In this document: piece by piece, positions 10,506-22,143 of the stretch
Position numbering within the stretch: the stretch's first letter is position 1
How the letters are laid out: the number at the start of each line of letters is the position of its first letter
DNA from: Stomoxys calcitrans
Lineage: Eukaryota; Arthropoda; Insecta; Diptera; Muscidae
NCBI RefSeq assembly: GCF_963082655.1
Contig: NC_081555.1
Location: 28,443,266 to 28,507,265, forward strand
Direction of reading: 5' to 3'
DNA length: 64,000 bases
Made by a program: the position numbers and the translations under genes
The notes under the pieces: model-generated
Seen by the model: the letters and a program-made list of their open reading frames with translations, nothing else
Database searches by the model: none
Told to the model about the DNA's origin: nothing

Positions 10506-11045
10506 ATTTTTATATCCTCCACCATAGGATGGCGGTATATTAACTTTGTCATTTCGTTTGTGACATATGGTCTTAGACTCCATAAAGTATATATATTATT
10601 GATCGCCATGAAATTTTAAGTCTATCTAGCCATGCCCGTCCGTCTGTCCGTTTGAATAAAGGCTAAGCGCTTGACATTTTGCACAAATACAATACTTCCT
10701 ATCAGTGTAGGTAGTTTGGAATTATAAATGGGCCATAAAGGTCCATGTTTTGATATACAATAGCTACCGTATAAACTGAGCTCCCGGTTTTGCTTCTTGA
10801 GCCTCTAGAGGGCACAAATCTTATCCAATTTGGTTGAAATTTTGCATATGGCATCTACTATGGCGTTCAACATCCAAGTCCCGAATCGATTCATAACCTG
10901 ATATAGCTCCAATAGTGTAGCAGGTCTTATCCATTATCTTTGTTTGCCTTAAAAGAGATACCGGACAAAGAACTGATAAAATCGATACATGGTGGAGGGT
11001 ATAAACGATTCAGCACGACCGAACTTACCACGCTTTTTCTCGCTT
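10506..11045 (+). repeat. foldback-type repeat family A, partial copy
   Basis: Begins with the family centre phrase cctccaccataggatggc and ends with the family terminus cacgaccgaacttaccacgc. Inside are gccatgcccgtccgtctgtcc and ggttgaaattttgca, found in all copies. Only one arm is present. Confidence 0.65.
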
Positions 11046-12743
11046 ATATTTAAACTGTTTTTCAAAGAGCAAGCAAGAGATAATGATTAACTTATACTTT
11101 TAAGTAATTTTTCGTATTCTTATGTATCCCAAATAGTCCTAATCGATTTAAAAGTCAATCTTGCAGTCTTTTCTTTATACAAAACATACGTGTCGCTTTG
11201 CTACAATCAAAAAATCCAATGGCTACCAATGCCTCCAGACACTCAATTTTTTCTACATCACTACAAATACAAACCATTTTATAAATTTTTAAATTCGATG
11301 AAGGTCACGTCCTTTCCTTTGTAGCGGCAATGCGCCATACACATTGCAATTTAATACATGAATTTTTGGGCAAACAAAAATGCGACCATACCCAACTAGA
11401 ATTACACGTGGAATTCATGACGTATTCTCTTTAATATTTATTTTAATATAATGTTGGGTTGAAATACCACACATATACTTACATATTTATACATATACAT
11501 ATCATGAAATGAGTTTATTACTCCTTGGCCAACAATTTTTGAATTATCACGTACAAAAATTTAAATAAATGTTGTAGATAAACAAGATTCACTCTCTCAT
11601 TCTCCCACTCTCTATATTTTTCTTCCACTCCCTCTTTCTTTCTTTCTCTGAAATATAAATGTTTTAAATGTAAATACAAGAGCTTGCCTTTGGTTGTACC
11701 ATGCATATGCAATAGACATAGGCTAATGAACGATCATTTGACTTTAGTCAAAAAGGATCAAGGCTTCAATTAATCAATATTGTTTTGTACGCCATTTGAG
11801 GCTCTTACCCTTATTAAGGAAAAAACTTAGTTCTAAGCCCATATTGTAACACTTTTACACCGGTATTCATAAAATTTAATGTAGATTTCATATAGGTTTA
11901 TTTGACAGATTTCCTTTACAGAACTGTCAAATAAACCTATTTTAAAGCTTTAATAGGTTTTGTGAATACGGCCGTTATTGTATATTCACATATCTCTTGG
12001 AATTCTACTTTAAGTCAACTGATTTGATTTTTGATTTTTTCCATTAGTTTTCGTTTTGGGCGCGTTTACTAAAGGTATACAAAAATATTTGGAATTTTAT
12101 TTTAGTTTTATATTTTTAATTTTTATTTAGTTTTTTTTCGTCAATTTCTCCAATTTTATTAACTCTTATTGAATAATTACGATTATTTATTTTTCATTTC
12201 AGTTTTGGTCTATTGTCCACTTTTCCACTTTCATATGTGGTACACTGAGACGTATACGTATTCATATCTCCTTCGTACTCTACGTATGTATTAAGTATAT
12301 GCTCCAGTCTATTTTTTTCCAACGTGAATAAAACCACATACAACAACGAATAAACAACTAAGGGCATTGTAAACATCATTGCACGAATATATTTGTCTTC
12401 GTCTGCTACTACTGGGTATAGTTTGTGACTGGCTTTGTGTAAGTATTCAAGGGGGGCTTGGTCTTATAGTATCCACAATATTTTCACAAATACAAATATA
12501 TTGCTTCACATATATAGAAATACACACAGTTCTAAGTAATACAAGCAGTTTTCTTTTATGGACAGTGGTTTTTGTTGGAGTAGACAAAAACTTAAAAACT
12601 TTTGGTAGTATGTAGAAGCACAACTGGGATTCTTTTTAGGTATTTGTGACAATATAAACCAATTTATTCAAAATTTTTTTTCTGGGAATAAAATGTAAAC
12701 AAACTTTTTTATGAAAATAATTTTTTGACATCGCTATAAAAAT
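11046..12743. other. gene-free stretch with one hairpin element
   Basis: Apart from the inverted repeat at 11861-11971 I see only AT-rich sequence and short simple tracts, for example CT-rich at about 11600-11650. The open frames are short and composition-driven. Confidence 0.6.
11861..11971. repeat. short hairpin MITE-like inverted repeat
   Basis: The arms ataggtttatttgacag (11892-11908) and ctgtcaaataaacctat (11924-11940) are perfect 17-bp inverted repeats around a 15-nt loop. Outer arms cggtattcataaaa (11861-11874) and ttttgtgaatacgg (11958-11971) pair with two mismatches. The nested structure of about 110 bp looks like a small foldback or MITE. Confidence 0.65.
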
Positions 12744-14696
12744 AACAAACGCGCTAAGTTCGGCCGGGCCGAATCTCATATACCCTCCACCAAGGATCGC
12801 ATTTGTCGAGTTCTTTTCGCGGTATATATTTCAAACAAAGAACAATGGGAATGAATTGTTATGCTATTGGAGATATATCAAGTTATAGTCCGATTCGGAC
12901 CATAAGTGAATTAAAAATTGAAGACCATAGTCGAAGTCATAGGGTAACATTTCAGTCCATTCGGATAAGAATTGCGCTTTGTAGGGGCTCAAGAAGCATA
13001 ATTGGGTATTTATTTCAAACAAAGAACAATGGGAAAGAATTGTTATGCTATTGGAGATATATCAAGTTATAGTCCGATTCGGACCATAAGTGAATTGAAT
13101 ATTGAAGACCATAGTAGAAGTCATAGGGTAACATTTCAGTCCATTCGGATAAGAATTGCGCTTTGTAGGGGCTCAAGAAGCATAATCGAGAGATGGGTTT
13201 ATATGGGAGCTGTATCAGGCTATAAATCGATTAAGACCCTATTGAACATGCATGTAGAAGGTCATGGGTGAAGCCGTTGTACAAAATTTCAGCCAAATCG
13301 AAAATCAAAAGAAGTCAAGATCCCAGTTCGATTTTTATGGCAGCTATATCAGGTTATGTACCGATTTGCGCCATACTTAGCACAGTTATTGGAAGTTATA
13401 ACAAAACATCTCATGCAAAATTTCAGCCAAATAGGATGAGAATTGCGCCCACCAGCGGCTAAAGAAGTCAAGATCCAAGATCGGTTTGTATGGCGGCTAT
13501 ACCAGGTTATAAACCGATTTGAGTCATACTTAGCGCAGTTGTTGCAAAATTTCAGTCAAATCGGATGAAAATTGCGCTCTCTAGAGACTATGGCAACTAT
13601 ATCAAAACATGGACCAATTTGGCCCATTTACAATCCCAACCCACCTAAACTAATAAGAAGTATTTGTGGAAAATTTCAACCGCCTAGTTTGACTCCTTCG
13701 AAAGTTAGCGTGCTTTCGACAGACAGACGAATGGACAGTCGTGCGGACATGGCAAGATCGACTTAAAATGACATGACGATAAAGAATATACAATATATAC
13801 TTTATGGGATCTTAGATGCATATTTCGATAGGTTTCAAACAGAAATTTTTATGGTGGCGGGTATAAAAAATTTCACAAAATTTTCCACAACATCAAAATA
13901 TTACTAAATTTCCAATAGAAATTAAATTTTGTTAAAATCTAAGACATTTTTAATTAATCTTTGTTATACCCACCACCATAGGACGAGGGTATACTAATCT
14001 ACTCGTACCGTTTGTAACGCCTCGAAATATTAGTCTAAAACCCTATAAAGTATATATATATTCTTGATCGTCTCGCGTTCTGAGTCGATCTAGCCATGTC
14101 CGTCTGTCGAAAACACGATAGCGGTCGAACCCGTAAAGCTTGCCGCTTGAAATTTTGCACAGATACTTAATATTGATATAGGTCTTTGGGGATTGCAAAT
14201 AGGCCACATCGGTTCAGATTAAAATATAGCTGCCATATAAACCGATCACCCGATTTGACTTCTCGAGGCGTGGAAGCCGCAATTTTTGTCCGATTTGTCT
14301 GAAATTAGCATGCGGTGTTGTAATATAGCTTCCCATAACTGTGTCGAGTACGGTCTGAATCGGTTTATAACCTAGCTCCCAAATAAACCGATCTCCCGAT
14401 TTGACTTCTTCAGCCCTTACAATCCGCAATTTTTGGCTAAAATTTTACATGTAGTGTTCTGTTATGACCTCCAACAACTGTGCCTAGTACTGTCCAAATC
14501 GGTCTATAACCTGATATGACTCCCATATAAACCGATCTCCCGATTTGACTTCTTGAGCCTTTACAAGCCGCAATTTTTGTTCGATTTGGCTAAAAGTTTG
14601 CATACGGTGTTCCGTTACGACTTCCAACAACTCTGCCAAATACGGTCTAAATCAGTCTATAACCTGATATAGCTCCCATGTAAACCAGTCTCTCGA

Positions 14697-16400
14697 TCAT
14701 CTTTGTTCGGTTCCTAGAAGCTTTAATTTTTGCTGGTTTGACAGAAGTTCGGTTGTTGGTGTTGTAGCAGTTTGTTGTGTTCTACCTTTCGTCTGCTTAA
14801 TTCTGTTGAGTGTCAAGATCCAGGAACTCTGCAACTTAGACGGGGTGCGTCCACAGGGATCTGGGTCTGAGTCGAGTGGGTCTGGTTGGCAGTTAAACAG
14901 GTGACGTGTATGGTGCGGTCCCTGGTTACAATCGGGACAATCGCACGTCGGCATCAATCCTTGCTCTGTAGGAGTTGAAGCGACTGCATCTGTCAGAACT
15001 TCTCTGGTTTTCAAGGGGGGGTCAATTTCTTCAGGTGCAATGGGAAGCGGTTGTTCTCCAAGGACAACATTCACCCGGTAGCCATTTACCGCATCTGCTA
15101 CCGTGTCTGCATGAATGTTGTCTAGACCTGCTTGATATGCCCCTTGATCTAGAGGTTCTCTCTCTTGTAGCGCTGAACCTCACACTCTAGAACGTGTAGA
15201 TCTACCTTAAGACTTCTGGGCGTTAGATATCTATCCACAAAATGATGATTTGGATGGTTTCTGTGATAACAGCCCAAAAGGTATTGCTTAGATAGCATGT
15301 AGTCATGTCTTTGTAAGTAGCACGGAATTTCTAACTTAAAATTTTCTTTTTAGAGGTTACTTTATAGTTTTTGGAGCGCACAACAAGCCGATTACTGGCT
15401 TAGGTGTATGTCCATAGTGGCATGGGGCGGATTAATATCTGCACCCCCTTTTCAACCTAACCTAACCTATGTTTTTGCACTGGTAGGATCTTTGTCTCCT
15501 GATGGAGGTGGTCCACATGAGAACTGAGGAGACAACCCGTCGCAGTTCGGAGGAATATTATTCCACTGTGTGTCACAAAGCTGACGAGACCACACTGGGG
15601 CTGCATAACATACCACAGACCGGCCAATTGCTTTGTACGTGGTCAACAAGGTTTTTTTATTGGCACCCCAAGTACTGCCAGCAAGTAACTTGAGGAACTT
15701 GTTTCTACTTTTGACTTTATCGCAAATTACCGTGGCATGTAAGGAGAATGTGTAAGAGCTGTCAAATGAGACGCCAAGTATTTTGGGACACTTGATGGTC
15801 GGAATTATTTCTCCATCGACCATTGCACAGTCAGCTCAGTAATAACCTCAGGCGTATTTGTAGTGAACAATGTGGCTGAAGATTTGGTGGCGGATATCTT
15901 CAGATTTCTTGCAGCGAAATATGAGGCAAGTTCGTTGAAGTAGACGTTGAACCTATTGCAGACAACAACAACAATTGTCAACAATGGGGAGGGGGAGCCG
16001 ATCGTACAATCATCCGCATATGATACGATCTCTAAGCCGTCTGAAGGGGGTGGAATGGAGAATAGGTAGAGGTTAAACAGTGCCGCAGATATCACCCCGC
16101 CTTGGGGAACTCCCTGTTTCACTCTACGGTGCTTCGACTTCCTATCTCTAAATTCCGCAACTAACTGGCGAGCACACAGATAATTCCCGACCCAGCGTTT
16201 CAGGGCTGGCTGGTGGGACGTGTTGGCGATATCCTCAAATAGTTTGGCATGGCTGACGGTGTCGAATGCCTTCGATAGGTCCAGTGCCACGAGGACCGTC
16301 CTATCACATGGCCTGGGCTGATTGAAGCCACGGCAAATGTGTGCGGTGATGGCATGCAAAGCAGTTGTTGTGCTATGCAGTCTTCGAAATGAAACTAACT
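14697..16400 (-). mobile_element. Jockey-like LINE, 5'-truncated
   Basis: Minus-strand pieces in order: reverse transcriptase at 16359-15805 with LVALDLSKAFDTVSHAKLF, GVPQGGVISAALFNLYL and the active-site box YADDCTIG; RT thumb at 15823-15469 (KILGVSFDSSYTFSLHA, RSVVCYAAPVWS); and the C-terminal part at 15310-14697 with a Cys/His cluster (CDCPDCNQGPHHTRHLFNC). The RT core is uninterrupted, but at least one frameshift separates the pieces. A 155-bp foreign insert at 15314-15468 splits the thumb from the C-terminus. The endonuclease and ORF1 are missing. Confidence 0.8.
15314..15468 (+). mobile_element. 155-bp retroposed LINE tail inside the Jockey-like element
   Basis: Flanked by atgtctttg (15305-15313) and atgtttttg (15469-15477), a 9-bp target duplication with one mismatch. 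The insert reads in plus and ends with the tail aacctaacctaacct. Its last 140 bp match, in opposite orientation, the 3' end of the LOA-like LINE at 56538-56680, so it is a very short 5'-truncated copy of that family or a related non-autonomous element. Removing it restores continuity of the host LINE reading. Confidence 0.75.
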
Positions 16401-16523
16401 ACAGAAGTTTGGTATGCAGATTATGCCCTTCAACTGAATTTATTTTGTATACATTTTTAGCAGAATTCATGGTGGCGGGTTTCCAAGATTCGGCCCGGCC
16501 GAACTTACCACGCTTTACTTGTT

Positions 16524-18180
16524 TGTTTATAGCCATTATTTGTCTTCATCTTCTTTTAATTTTTCAAAAACATTCTTCTAGTAAGGCCAATCCACTGTTA
16601 ACTTATACATAAGATGAGAACAAAACATGCGAAAAACAATTTTTCTATGTATTGACAATGGGTATAGGGAAAGTTTATGGCAGCAAAACAAAAAAGAAAA
16701 ACAACAACATCAAAATCCTTTTTGTGAAAGCAACAGTTGTCCTTAACAAGTCATACATACATACAACTCAGCTGAAAAGGGAAATGACTTTTTCATTTTG
16801 AGTTTTTTGTTTCACGAAACAAAAACTTAATGGAGCAGAAAATGAGGGAGCAACAAAAAAAAACACAACAGAAATTGAAGGTTAAAAGAGCAGTTGAAAA
16901 AGATTTATGATAGAGCGGACATTTCAATTCATTTTCAGTTTATAGGCAAGGTCGAGATGGTAGAGTTATAGCGAAATTAAATTGTATAAAAGTTTTGAAG
17001 GAGAACAATTTTTAAAGGAGAAACATTTATGAAGGATATTTGAAAAAATATTATGAAAGCAAAAGGAAAGATATAATTGATCCTATATCCAAGCAAAGAG
17101 AGGCATAATACAGTTAATCACACTTCTCCATACAATTTTAGAATTATCTGAATGGGAAACGGATAATATTAAGATTTGTATCTATCAACTCATTTTAGAG
17201 AGATTAGATATTCATAAAACATATAAAAGTTAATAAATAAAAATTTTTTATTAAATTAGATATAAATGTCAAAACAGGCTTAAAGTTGAAATTTGGTTAA
17301 AACCTTTACTCTTTTCATATACTAAAGCTATCACATTTTCTTCGAAATTCCTATAAATACTTCCCTACAAATATTCCAGATTACTCAATATAGATAAGCA
17401 ATTTCCCTTTCAATTATTGTATATATGCCATTACTGAAGGGGAAAGAAATGGAAATGTAGGTTAATTGCATTTTTCCCCATTCCTTTTTTTAATTAGAAC
17501 ACTCGGTAAAGGTTTTGACAAAACTCAAAGAAAGCAAAAAAAAGAAAAAAAAATCCATATTGTACAAATTACATTCCATTCTCTCATCCTGCCCTTAAAA
17601 CAATTTATACTGCTCTTTCCCCTGGCTTGCTTCTTCTGTTCATTCTATTTTCTCTTTGCCCTTTTATAAGGGAGTTGCCGATAGTATTATGCCCTGCAAG
17701 TAGTGGCAGCAACAACAAAACAATCGTTTTATTACTACAAACCCATACCAAGGCACAATAAACACCAAACACCAACAAACAGTTCCACACAACAACGAAA
17801 AAATCACTTTAATACATCAAAAACATTCACTCGCAAACACTTGTGTGTTTATGTGAGAGTTCAATCTCTCGTTCTCACACACAATCGCACACCTCGTATA
17901 GCAGCCATAAATGACAGGAGTCGACATTCAGTCATCAATTTATCCTCTTAGGAATTTTTTATTTGAAAACCTAACCTAGTTACTGATAACCGCATAAATT
18001 TCCTACTGGCAAATAATGGACATGCCCACAAAGCGATAAAAGATTTAATGTTACCAGATTGGTAGGGGAAATAGGTATCAGCAGGGTAGACTGGATGATT
18101 TTCTGTTAAACTAAAACAAATGAAAACGATTTAAGTAAGGTTCAGCAAAGTATCCCATCCCACGAGCTGTCATTACTAAT
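16524..18180. other. AT-rich unique-looking stretch, no gene recognised
   Basis: About 1.65 kb without any repeat family of this window and without a convincing open frame. It has A-runs, a CA-rich patch (17750-17900) and aacctaacct at about 17970. It could be old intergenic or intronic sequence; nothing specific can be supported. Confidence 0.5.
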
Positions 18181-18780
18181 ATGGAGTTCATACGTAAATT
18201 TTCTACTAGGGTTGCTCCTTGTCATTTCTCAATGGAGCTTAAATCATGTCTGATTTTAGATGCCCACTATAACAGAACTCACATATCGCGTTCGGCCAAC
18301 TCTTCGTGCCTCGTTTAACCATCTTTGTTGCCATCTTCTATACTTCGGGCGAGGTTAGTATAATCCACGCCCTGTTTGGCTTTAAAGATCCTCAGTCGCT
18401 CCATTGCGAGTAAAATACTTTTAATGGTCTTCATTAGTATCTTTATTTTGCTTGGAAGAGGTCAGCATATATTGGCCCTAACCCTGCTTAGCTATGAGGT
18501 TATTTCCGCTGTTTCCGTCGTTGCGTACTCAATTTGCTTCGAGTACGTTAATTTGGCATTCAGTCTCATCCCTAGGTATTTGACAGACGTCTTTATGGGG
18601 ATGATAATGTCGTCTATATGCAGCTCTATCTCCAGAGGCATGTGTCAACAAGTCACCACCTTTGAGCCTTGCAAGGCTTTCGAAGGTATTTAATTTTTCC
18701 TGGAAGAGCTCAAATACTGTCGATTGTGGCATAGACCATATAGAGTACACTTCATGGCATTTTTATCAAAGCCAGAGCAG
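18180..18780 (-). mobile_element. R1/I-group LINE fragment (RT thumb region), decayed
   Basis: Minus-strand translation, with stops, contains VKYLGMRLNAKLTYSKQIEYA, then TSSLSRVRANI, KIKILMKTIKSILL and ERLRIFKAKQGVDYTNLAR, resembling the thumb region of R1/LOA-type reverse transcriptases (a leucine-rich ITSSLSRV… block after VKYLG). No other domain is present. Placement in a clade is tentative. Confidence 0.5.
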
Positions 18781-18984
18781 ATATTAAAAAACGTCAGCAC
18801 ATTACCAAAAGCTGTTGGTATTACTTTTTCAATATCCAATGGCATTTTTCTTTTTTTTTCTATCAGCCAACACTCAGGGGATGTCCCCTATGAATGCAGT
18901 GCATTACGTTGGCGAGAGGAAATTAGGAATTGGAGGAGGGGAAAAGGATGTAGTGCTTATTGACATTTGTCTTAAATATTTGGA

Positions 18985-20895
18985 TGTCAAAGGGGGTGGG
19001 AAAAACATTAGCCGGAATTCCACATACGAACGGTACGGGCGAAATAAGAATTCTCTCTATAATGCATTGTGCGGTCCTCAGGCCAATCAATTACAAACGG
19101 GTGTGAGTTCCTGAGATGTCTAGTATCCCTGACATACATCCTTACATCAGGAATAAGAAGACGAATATCAGATGAACACACACCATGAAAGTACCGATAG
19201 AACAGCGCAAACAACCCACATTGCGACGATGATCAAAGGAGGCAATAAGGTTGGATACCTTACTGTCCCCAATCAACGGCATCACTCTCCTCTGTACACG
19301 GTCCAGTAGCTCCAGGGGTGATTTTGAAGCTCCAGCCCATACATGTGAGCTGTACTCTATTTTCGGCCTTATCAAAGTGGTGTAGATGTTAAGAGGATCA
19401 AACGGAGTAAAGTAATTCTTACACCGTTTAAGGAAGCCCAAACACTTGAATGCTTCTTTCGACACTTCAAATACATGTTTAGCCCAACGGACATTACTTT
19501 GTATTTTCATGCCCAGAACATCAAGAGCTTCTGATTGCTCAACACCTATAGCGTTGATAGACAAAGATGATCGTTATGGGTCAGCGAATCGTTTGTGTGA
19601 CAATTAGCAGCATTGAGACTTCCGTGCATTAAAATCGACTCGATTCATTCGACCCTACTCAGAAATGGCCAGCAAATCCTGGCAGATCCATAACCCGCCT
19701 CTTGTCCTCAATCTCTCGAAGACTCGGCCTATGGTCGAATGAGTACAAATGACAGAGATTACTGTCATCCGCGAATGAGTAGATCGGTTTCGATGTCTGA
19801 CCCAACAGATTGTTGATGAAAATAAGAAAAAGAGAAGGAGGAAGAACGGAGCCCTGGAGTACAACATGCAGCACTGAGTCTTCCGTGCATTAAAATCGAC
19901 TCGATTCATTCGACCCCACTCAGAAATGGCCAGCAAATCCTGGCAGAGTGTATCATCCATAACCCGCCTCTTGTCCTCAATATCTCGAAGACTCGGCCTA
20001 TGGTGGAATGAGTACGAATGACAGAGATCACTGTCATCCGCGAATGAGTAGATCGGTTTCGATGTCTGACCCAACAGATCGTTGATGAAAACAAAAAAAA
20101 AAAAGAGAAGGAGAAAGAACAGAGCCCTGTGGTACACCTGCGGTCAATTTATGCTCATTGGATGAAAGAACCCATCTATAACGACTCGAATAGTGCGATC
20201 TCTGAGAAAGCTCGAAATAAATCGAACGAAGCCATTACAGACACCACAAGCTTTGATAGTAGTTCACCATGCCAGACCCTATCAAATGCCTTGGAGATAC
20301 CAAGAGCCACAACCTTACTCTCACCAAACTGATGGATTGAGGGACTTAAACGTTCCGACAGAAGTGCCTATAGAGCGATTTCTGCGGAGCCCATACTTTT
20401 GGTCGCTAATAAGGCCATTCGACTCCAAATACCTCACAAGATGGTGATTAACCATGCTCACCATGACTTTGGAGAGAGCGGAGCATATCGCAATTGGCCG
20501 ATAATTCGCAGTGTTGTTTGCCTCACACTTTTTGGGTATTGGTTAAACGTTCGCAACCTTCCAACGCGCCGGGAAGACTCCCGCATGGTAGGCAAGGTTG
20601 AAAAGGTTTCTTAATGGACGAGCGAGCGTCGAAGAACATCTGCGTAAGACAAGTGTTGGTATGCCATCCGGGCCGGGGATTTATTTACGTCAAGATTCTC
20701 AAGAACACTTTTAACTCCACGAGTTCGAAAATATATTTGGGGCATGACACCAGGTACATTTTCGATTAAGGAGTGTGGTTGATTGCCATTCGGCAGGGAA
20801 GAGTTCCCTGCAAATATATCAGCCAAGAGGTTAGCCTTATCAAACGGGTCAGTGAACGTTTGATCATCCTTAACAAGAGTTGGAATAGACGACAT
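18985..20895 (-). mobile_element. CR1-like LINE, decayed, with internal duplication
   Basis: Minus-strand order: linker and early RT at 20895-20611 (TFTDPFDKANLLADIFAGNS, ENLDVNKSPA), RT palm at 20137-19655 with FINDLLGQTSKPIYSFADDS, thumb at 19564-19200 (RWAKHVFEVSKEAFKCLGFL, YTTLIRPKIEYSSHVWAG) and a C-terminal piece to 18985 (DVRMYVRDTRHLRNSHPF). Assignment to a CR1/Jockey-group element rests on the FADDS box and IRPKIEYSSHVW. Frameshifts and stops abound. Confidence 0.75.
19605..20140 (-). repeat. tandem duplication of an RT palm segment
   Basis: About 261 bp are present twice in tandem (19605-19867 and 19868-20140) with few differences, including an 8-bp gap (ggcagatccat against ggcagagtgtatcatccat). 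The duplicated block covers the FADDS active-site box, so the LINE carries two copies of it. Confidence 0.85.
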
Positions 20896-20975
20896 ATCTT
20901 TTTAAAATAATGGGAATAAAAAATGGCGTAAAAAAAAAATGACGTAAAAGCAGGGGTTTGTTTTTATGGATGTTA

Positions 20976-21870
20976 CTAGCTGAACCGTGCCCGTCTAAAG
21001 CCTTGGGTTCGAAAGCGTTTACCCAAACATCTCTTATATGAGTCCCATTTTGCTATGGTTGGTAAACATGTCTGGTTTGGTGGATTTTTGGGGGACGGGC
21101 GTACCCTAAACCCTTAGTCCCGAATGTGCATGCACAATTTGTTCTCTACTCTTTAGTTCATTTCATTTGAGCCTCATATTGCGCTGAACGGTCTTTGTAT
21201 CCGTTTGGGCGGGTTTTGAGGGATACCTCTCATCTGGTGTTTTTGAAGATTAAGGTAAAGGGATTTTCCTCCCGCTTCTAATATTGGGTTGCCCAAAAAG
21301 TAATTGCGGATTTTTTAAAAGAAAGTAAAAGCATTTTTAATAAAAGAGAATGAACTTTAATCAAATATACTTTTTTTACACTTTTTTTCTAAAGCAAGCT
21401 AAAAGTAACAGCTGATAACTGACAGAAGAAAGAATGCAACTACAGAGTCACAAGCTGTGAAAAATCCGCAATTACTTTTTGGGCAACCCAATACCAATTG
21501 TGCAAAATTTCAAGAAAATCGGGTCAGCCCTTTTGAGCCTATACAGATCGCATGACTTGAACCTCATTTTCAATACCATATTCGTAATCTACCCATGAAG
21601 ACTTTTCATTTGTGTCCTATATTGTCATGACAATAGGTCTATTTGATGAGGTTTTGGGGTAGGCGCGGGCTTCTAAGTACTTGGACCAATTTTTTTATAT
21701 CCAACTCATACACTGCTCCTAAATACCTTTCATTTGAGTTCCATATTGTTTCGATGGGCCCACTTTTATTTTTGGGTGGTGCTTTAAGGGTAAGAGGTTT
21801 CATATACCTAAAATCCTTTATTTCTATTATATGTTTGCCAATTTATTACGTACTTCTGTGTTATGGTTAC
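20976..21870 (-). mobile_element. Helitron-like element, minus strand, split by a MITE
   Basis: The plus strand starts with CTAG at 20976-20979, preceded by A, which is a Helitron 3' end (CTAG before T) read on the minus strand. It is followed by the family phrases gctgaaccgtgcccg, atgagtcccattttgctatgg and agaaaatcgggtcagccc. The 5' end was not located. No Rep/helicase frame is present. The mariner-type MITE at 21284-21491 interrupts it. Confidence 0.55.
21284..21491. mobile_element. mariner-type MITE, copy 1
   Basis: 208 bp with about 30-bp terminal inverted repeats starting ttgggttgcccaaaaagtaa and ending in the inverted copy (…tttttgggcaacccaa). TA is present on both sides (21282-21283 and 21492-21493), the usual target duplication of Tc1/mariner elements. 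No transposase is encoded. It is inserted into the Helitron-like element. Confidence 0.85.
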
Positions 21871-22143
21871 AGGTGAGCAGAATTTTTCCATATTCCCCCA
21901 TTTAGTAAAACCTACATGGCAATGCTGTGCAGAATTAAATGTAAACGGTCATTTGTGTATATGTTTTGGTCAGTGATGGCACCTAGTCATTGTGGGTACT
22001 TATTTGTGTGCAGATTTCGTCGTAAGTTTTGAAAAAAAAAATAAACTTTGAACACATTTTCGACAAATGTTCAAATATACAAAAAAAAATATTCTAAAAA
22101 ATTCTGAACAAAAATATTTATGTGAATAAAATGGCGAGGATAG

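Larger units (their letters stand above)
12744..16523. mobile_element. foldback element (family A) split by a Jockey-like LINE
   Basis: Left terminus gcgctaagttcggccgggcc at 12751-12770 and right terminus cggcccggccgaacttacca at about 16491-16510 are inverted copies. Between them the left arm (to about 13870) carries repeated phrases reading atatcaggttat, and the right arm (from about 13968) carries the same phrases inverted (cctgatatagctcccat). The centre at 13850-13985 is marked by ggtggcgggtata on one side and atacccaccaccata on the other. The left arm also contains two nearly identical 180-bp copies in tandem (12820-13000 and 13000-13180). The LINE at about 14700-16400 interrupts the right arm. 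No transposase is encoded. Confidence 0.65.

Noticed and set aside
16322..16612. 96-codon plus-strand frame near the right end of the foldback element
   Set aside because: Runs antisense to the Jockey-like reverse transcriptase and then into the inverted terminus; no independent support.
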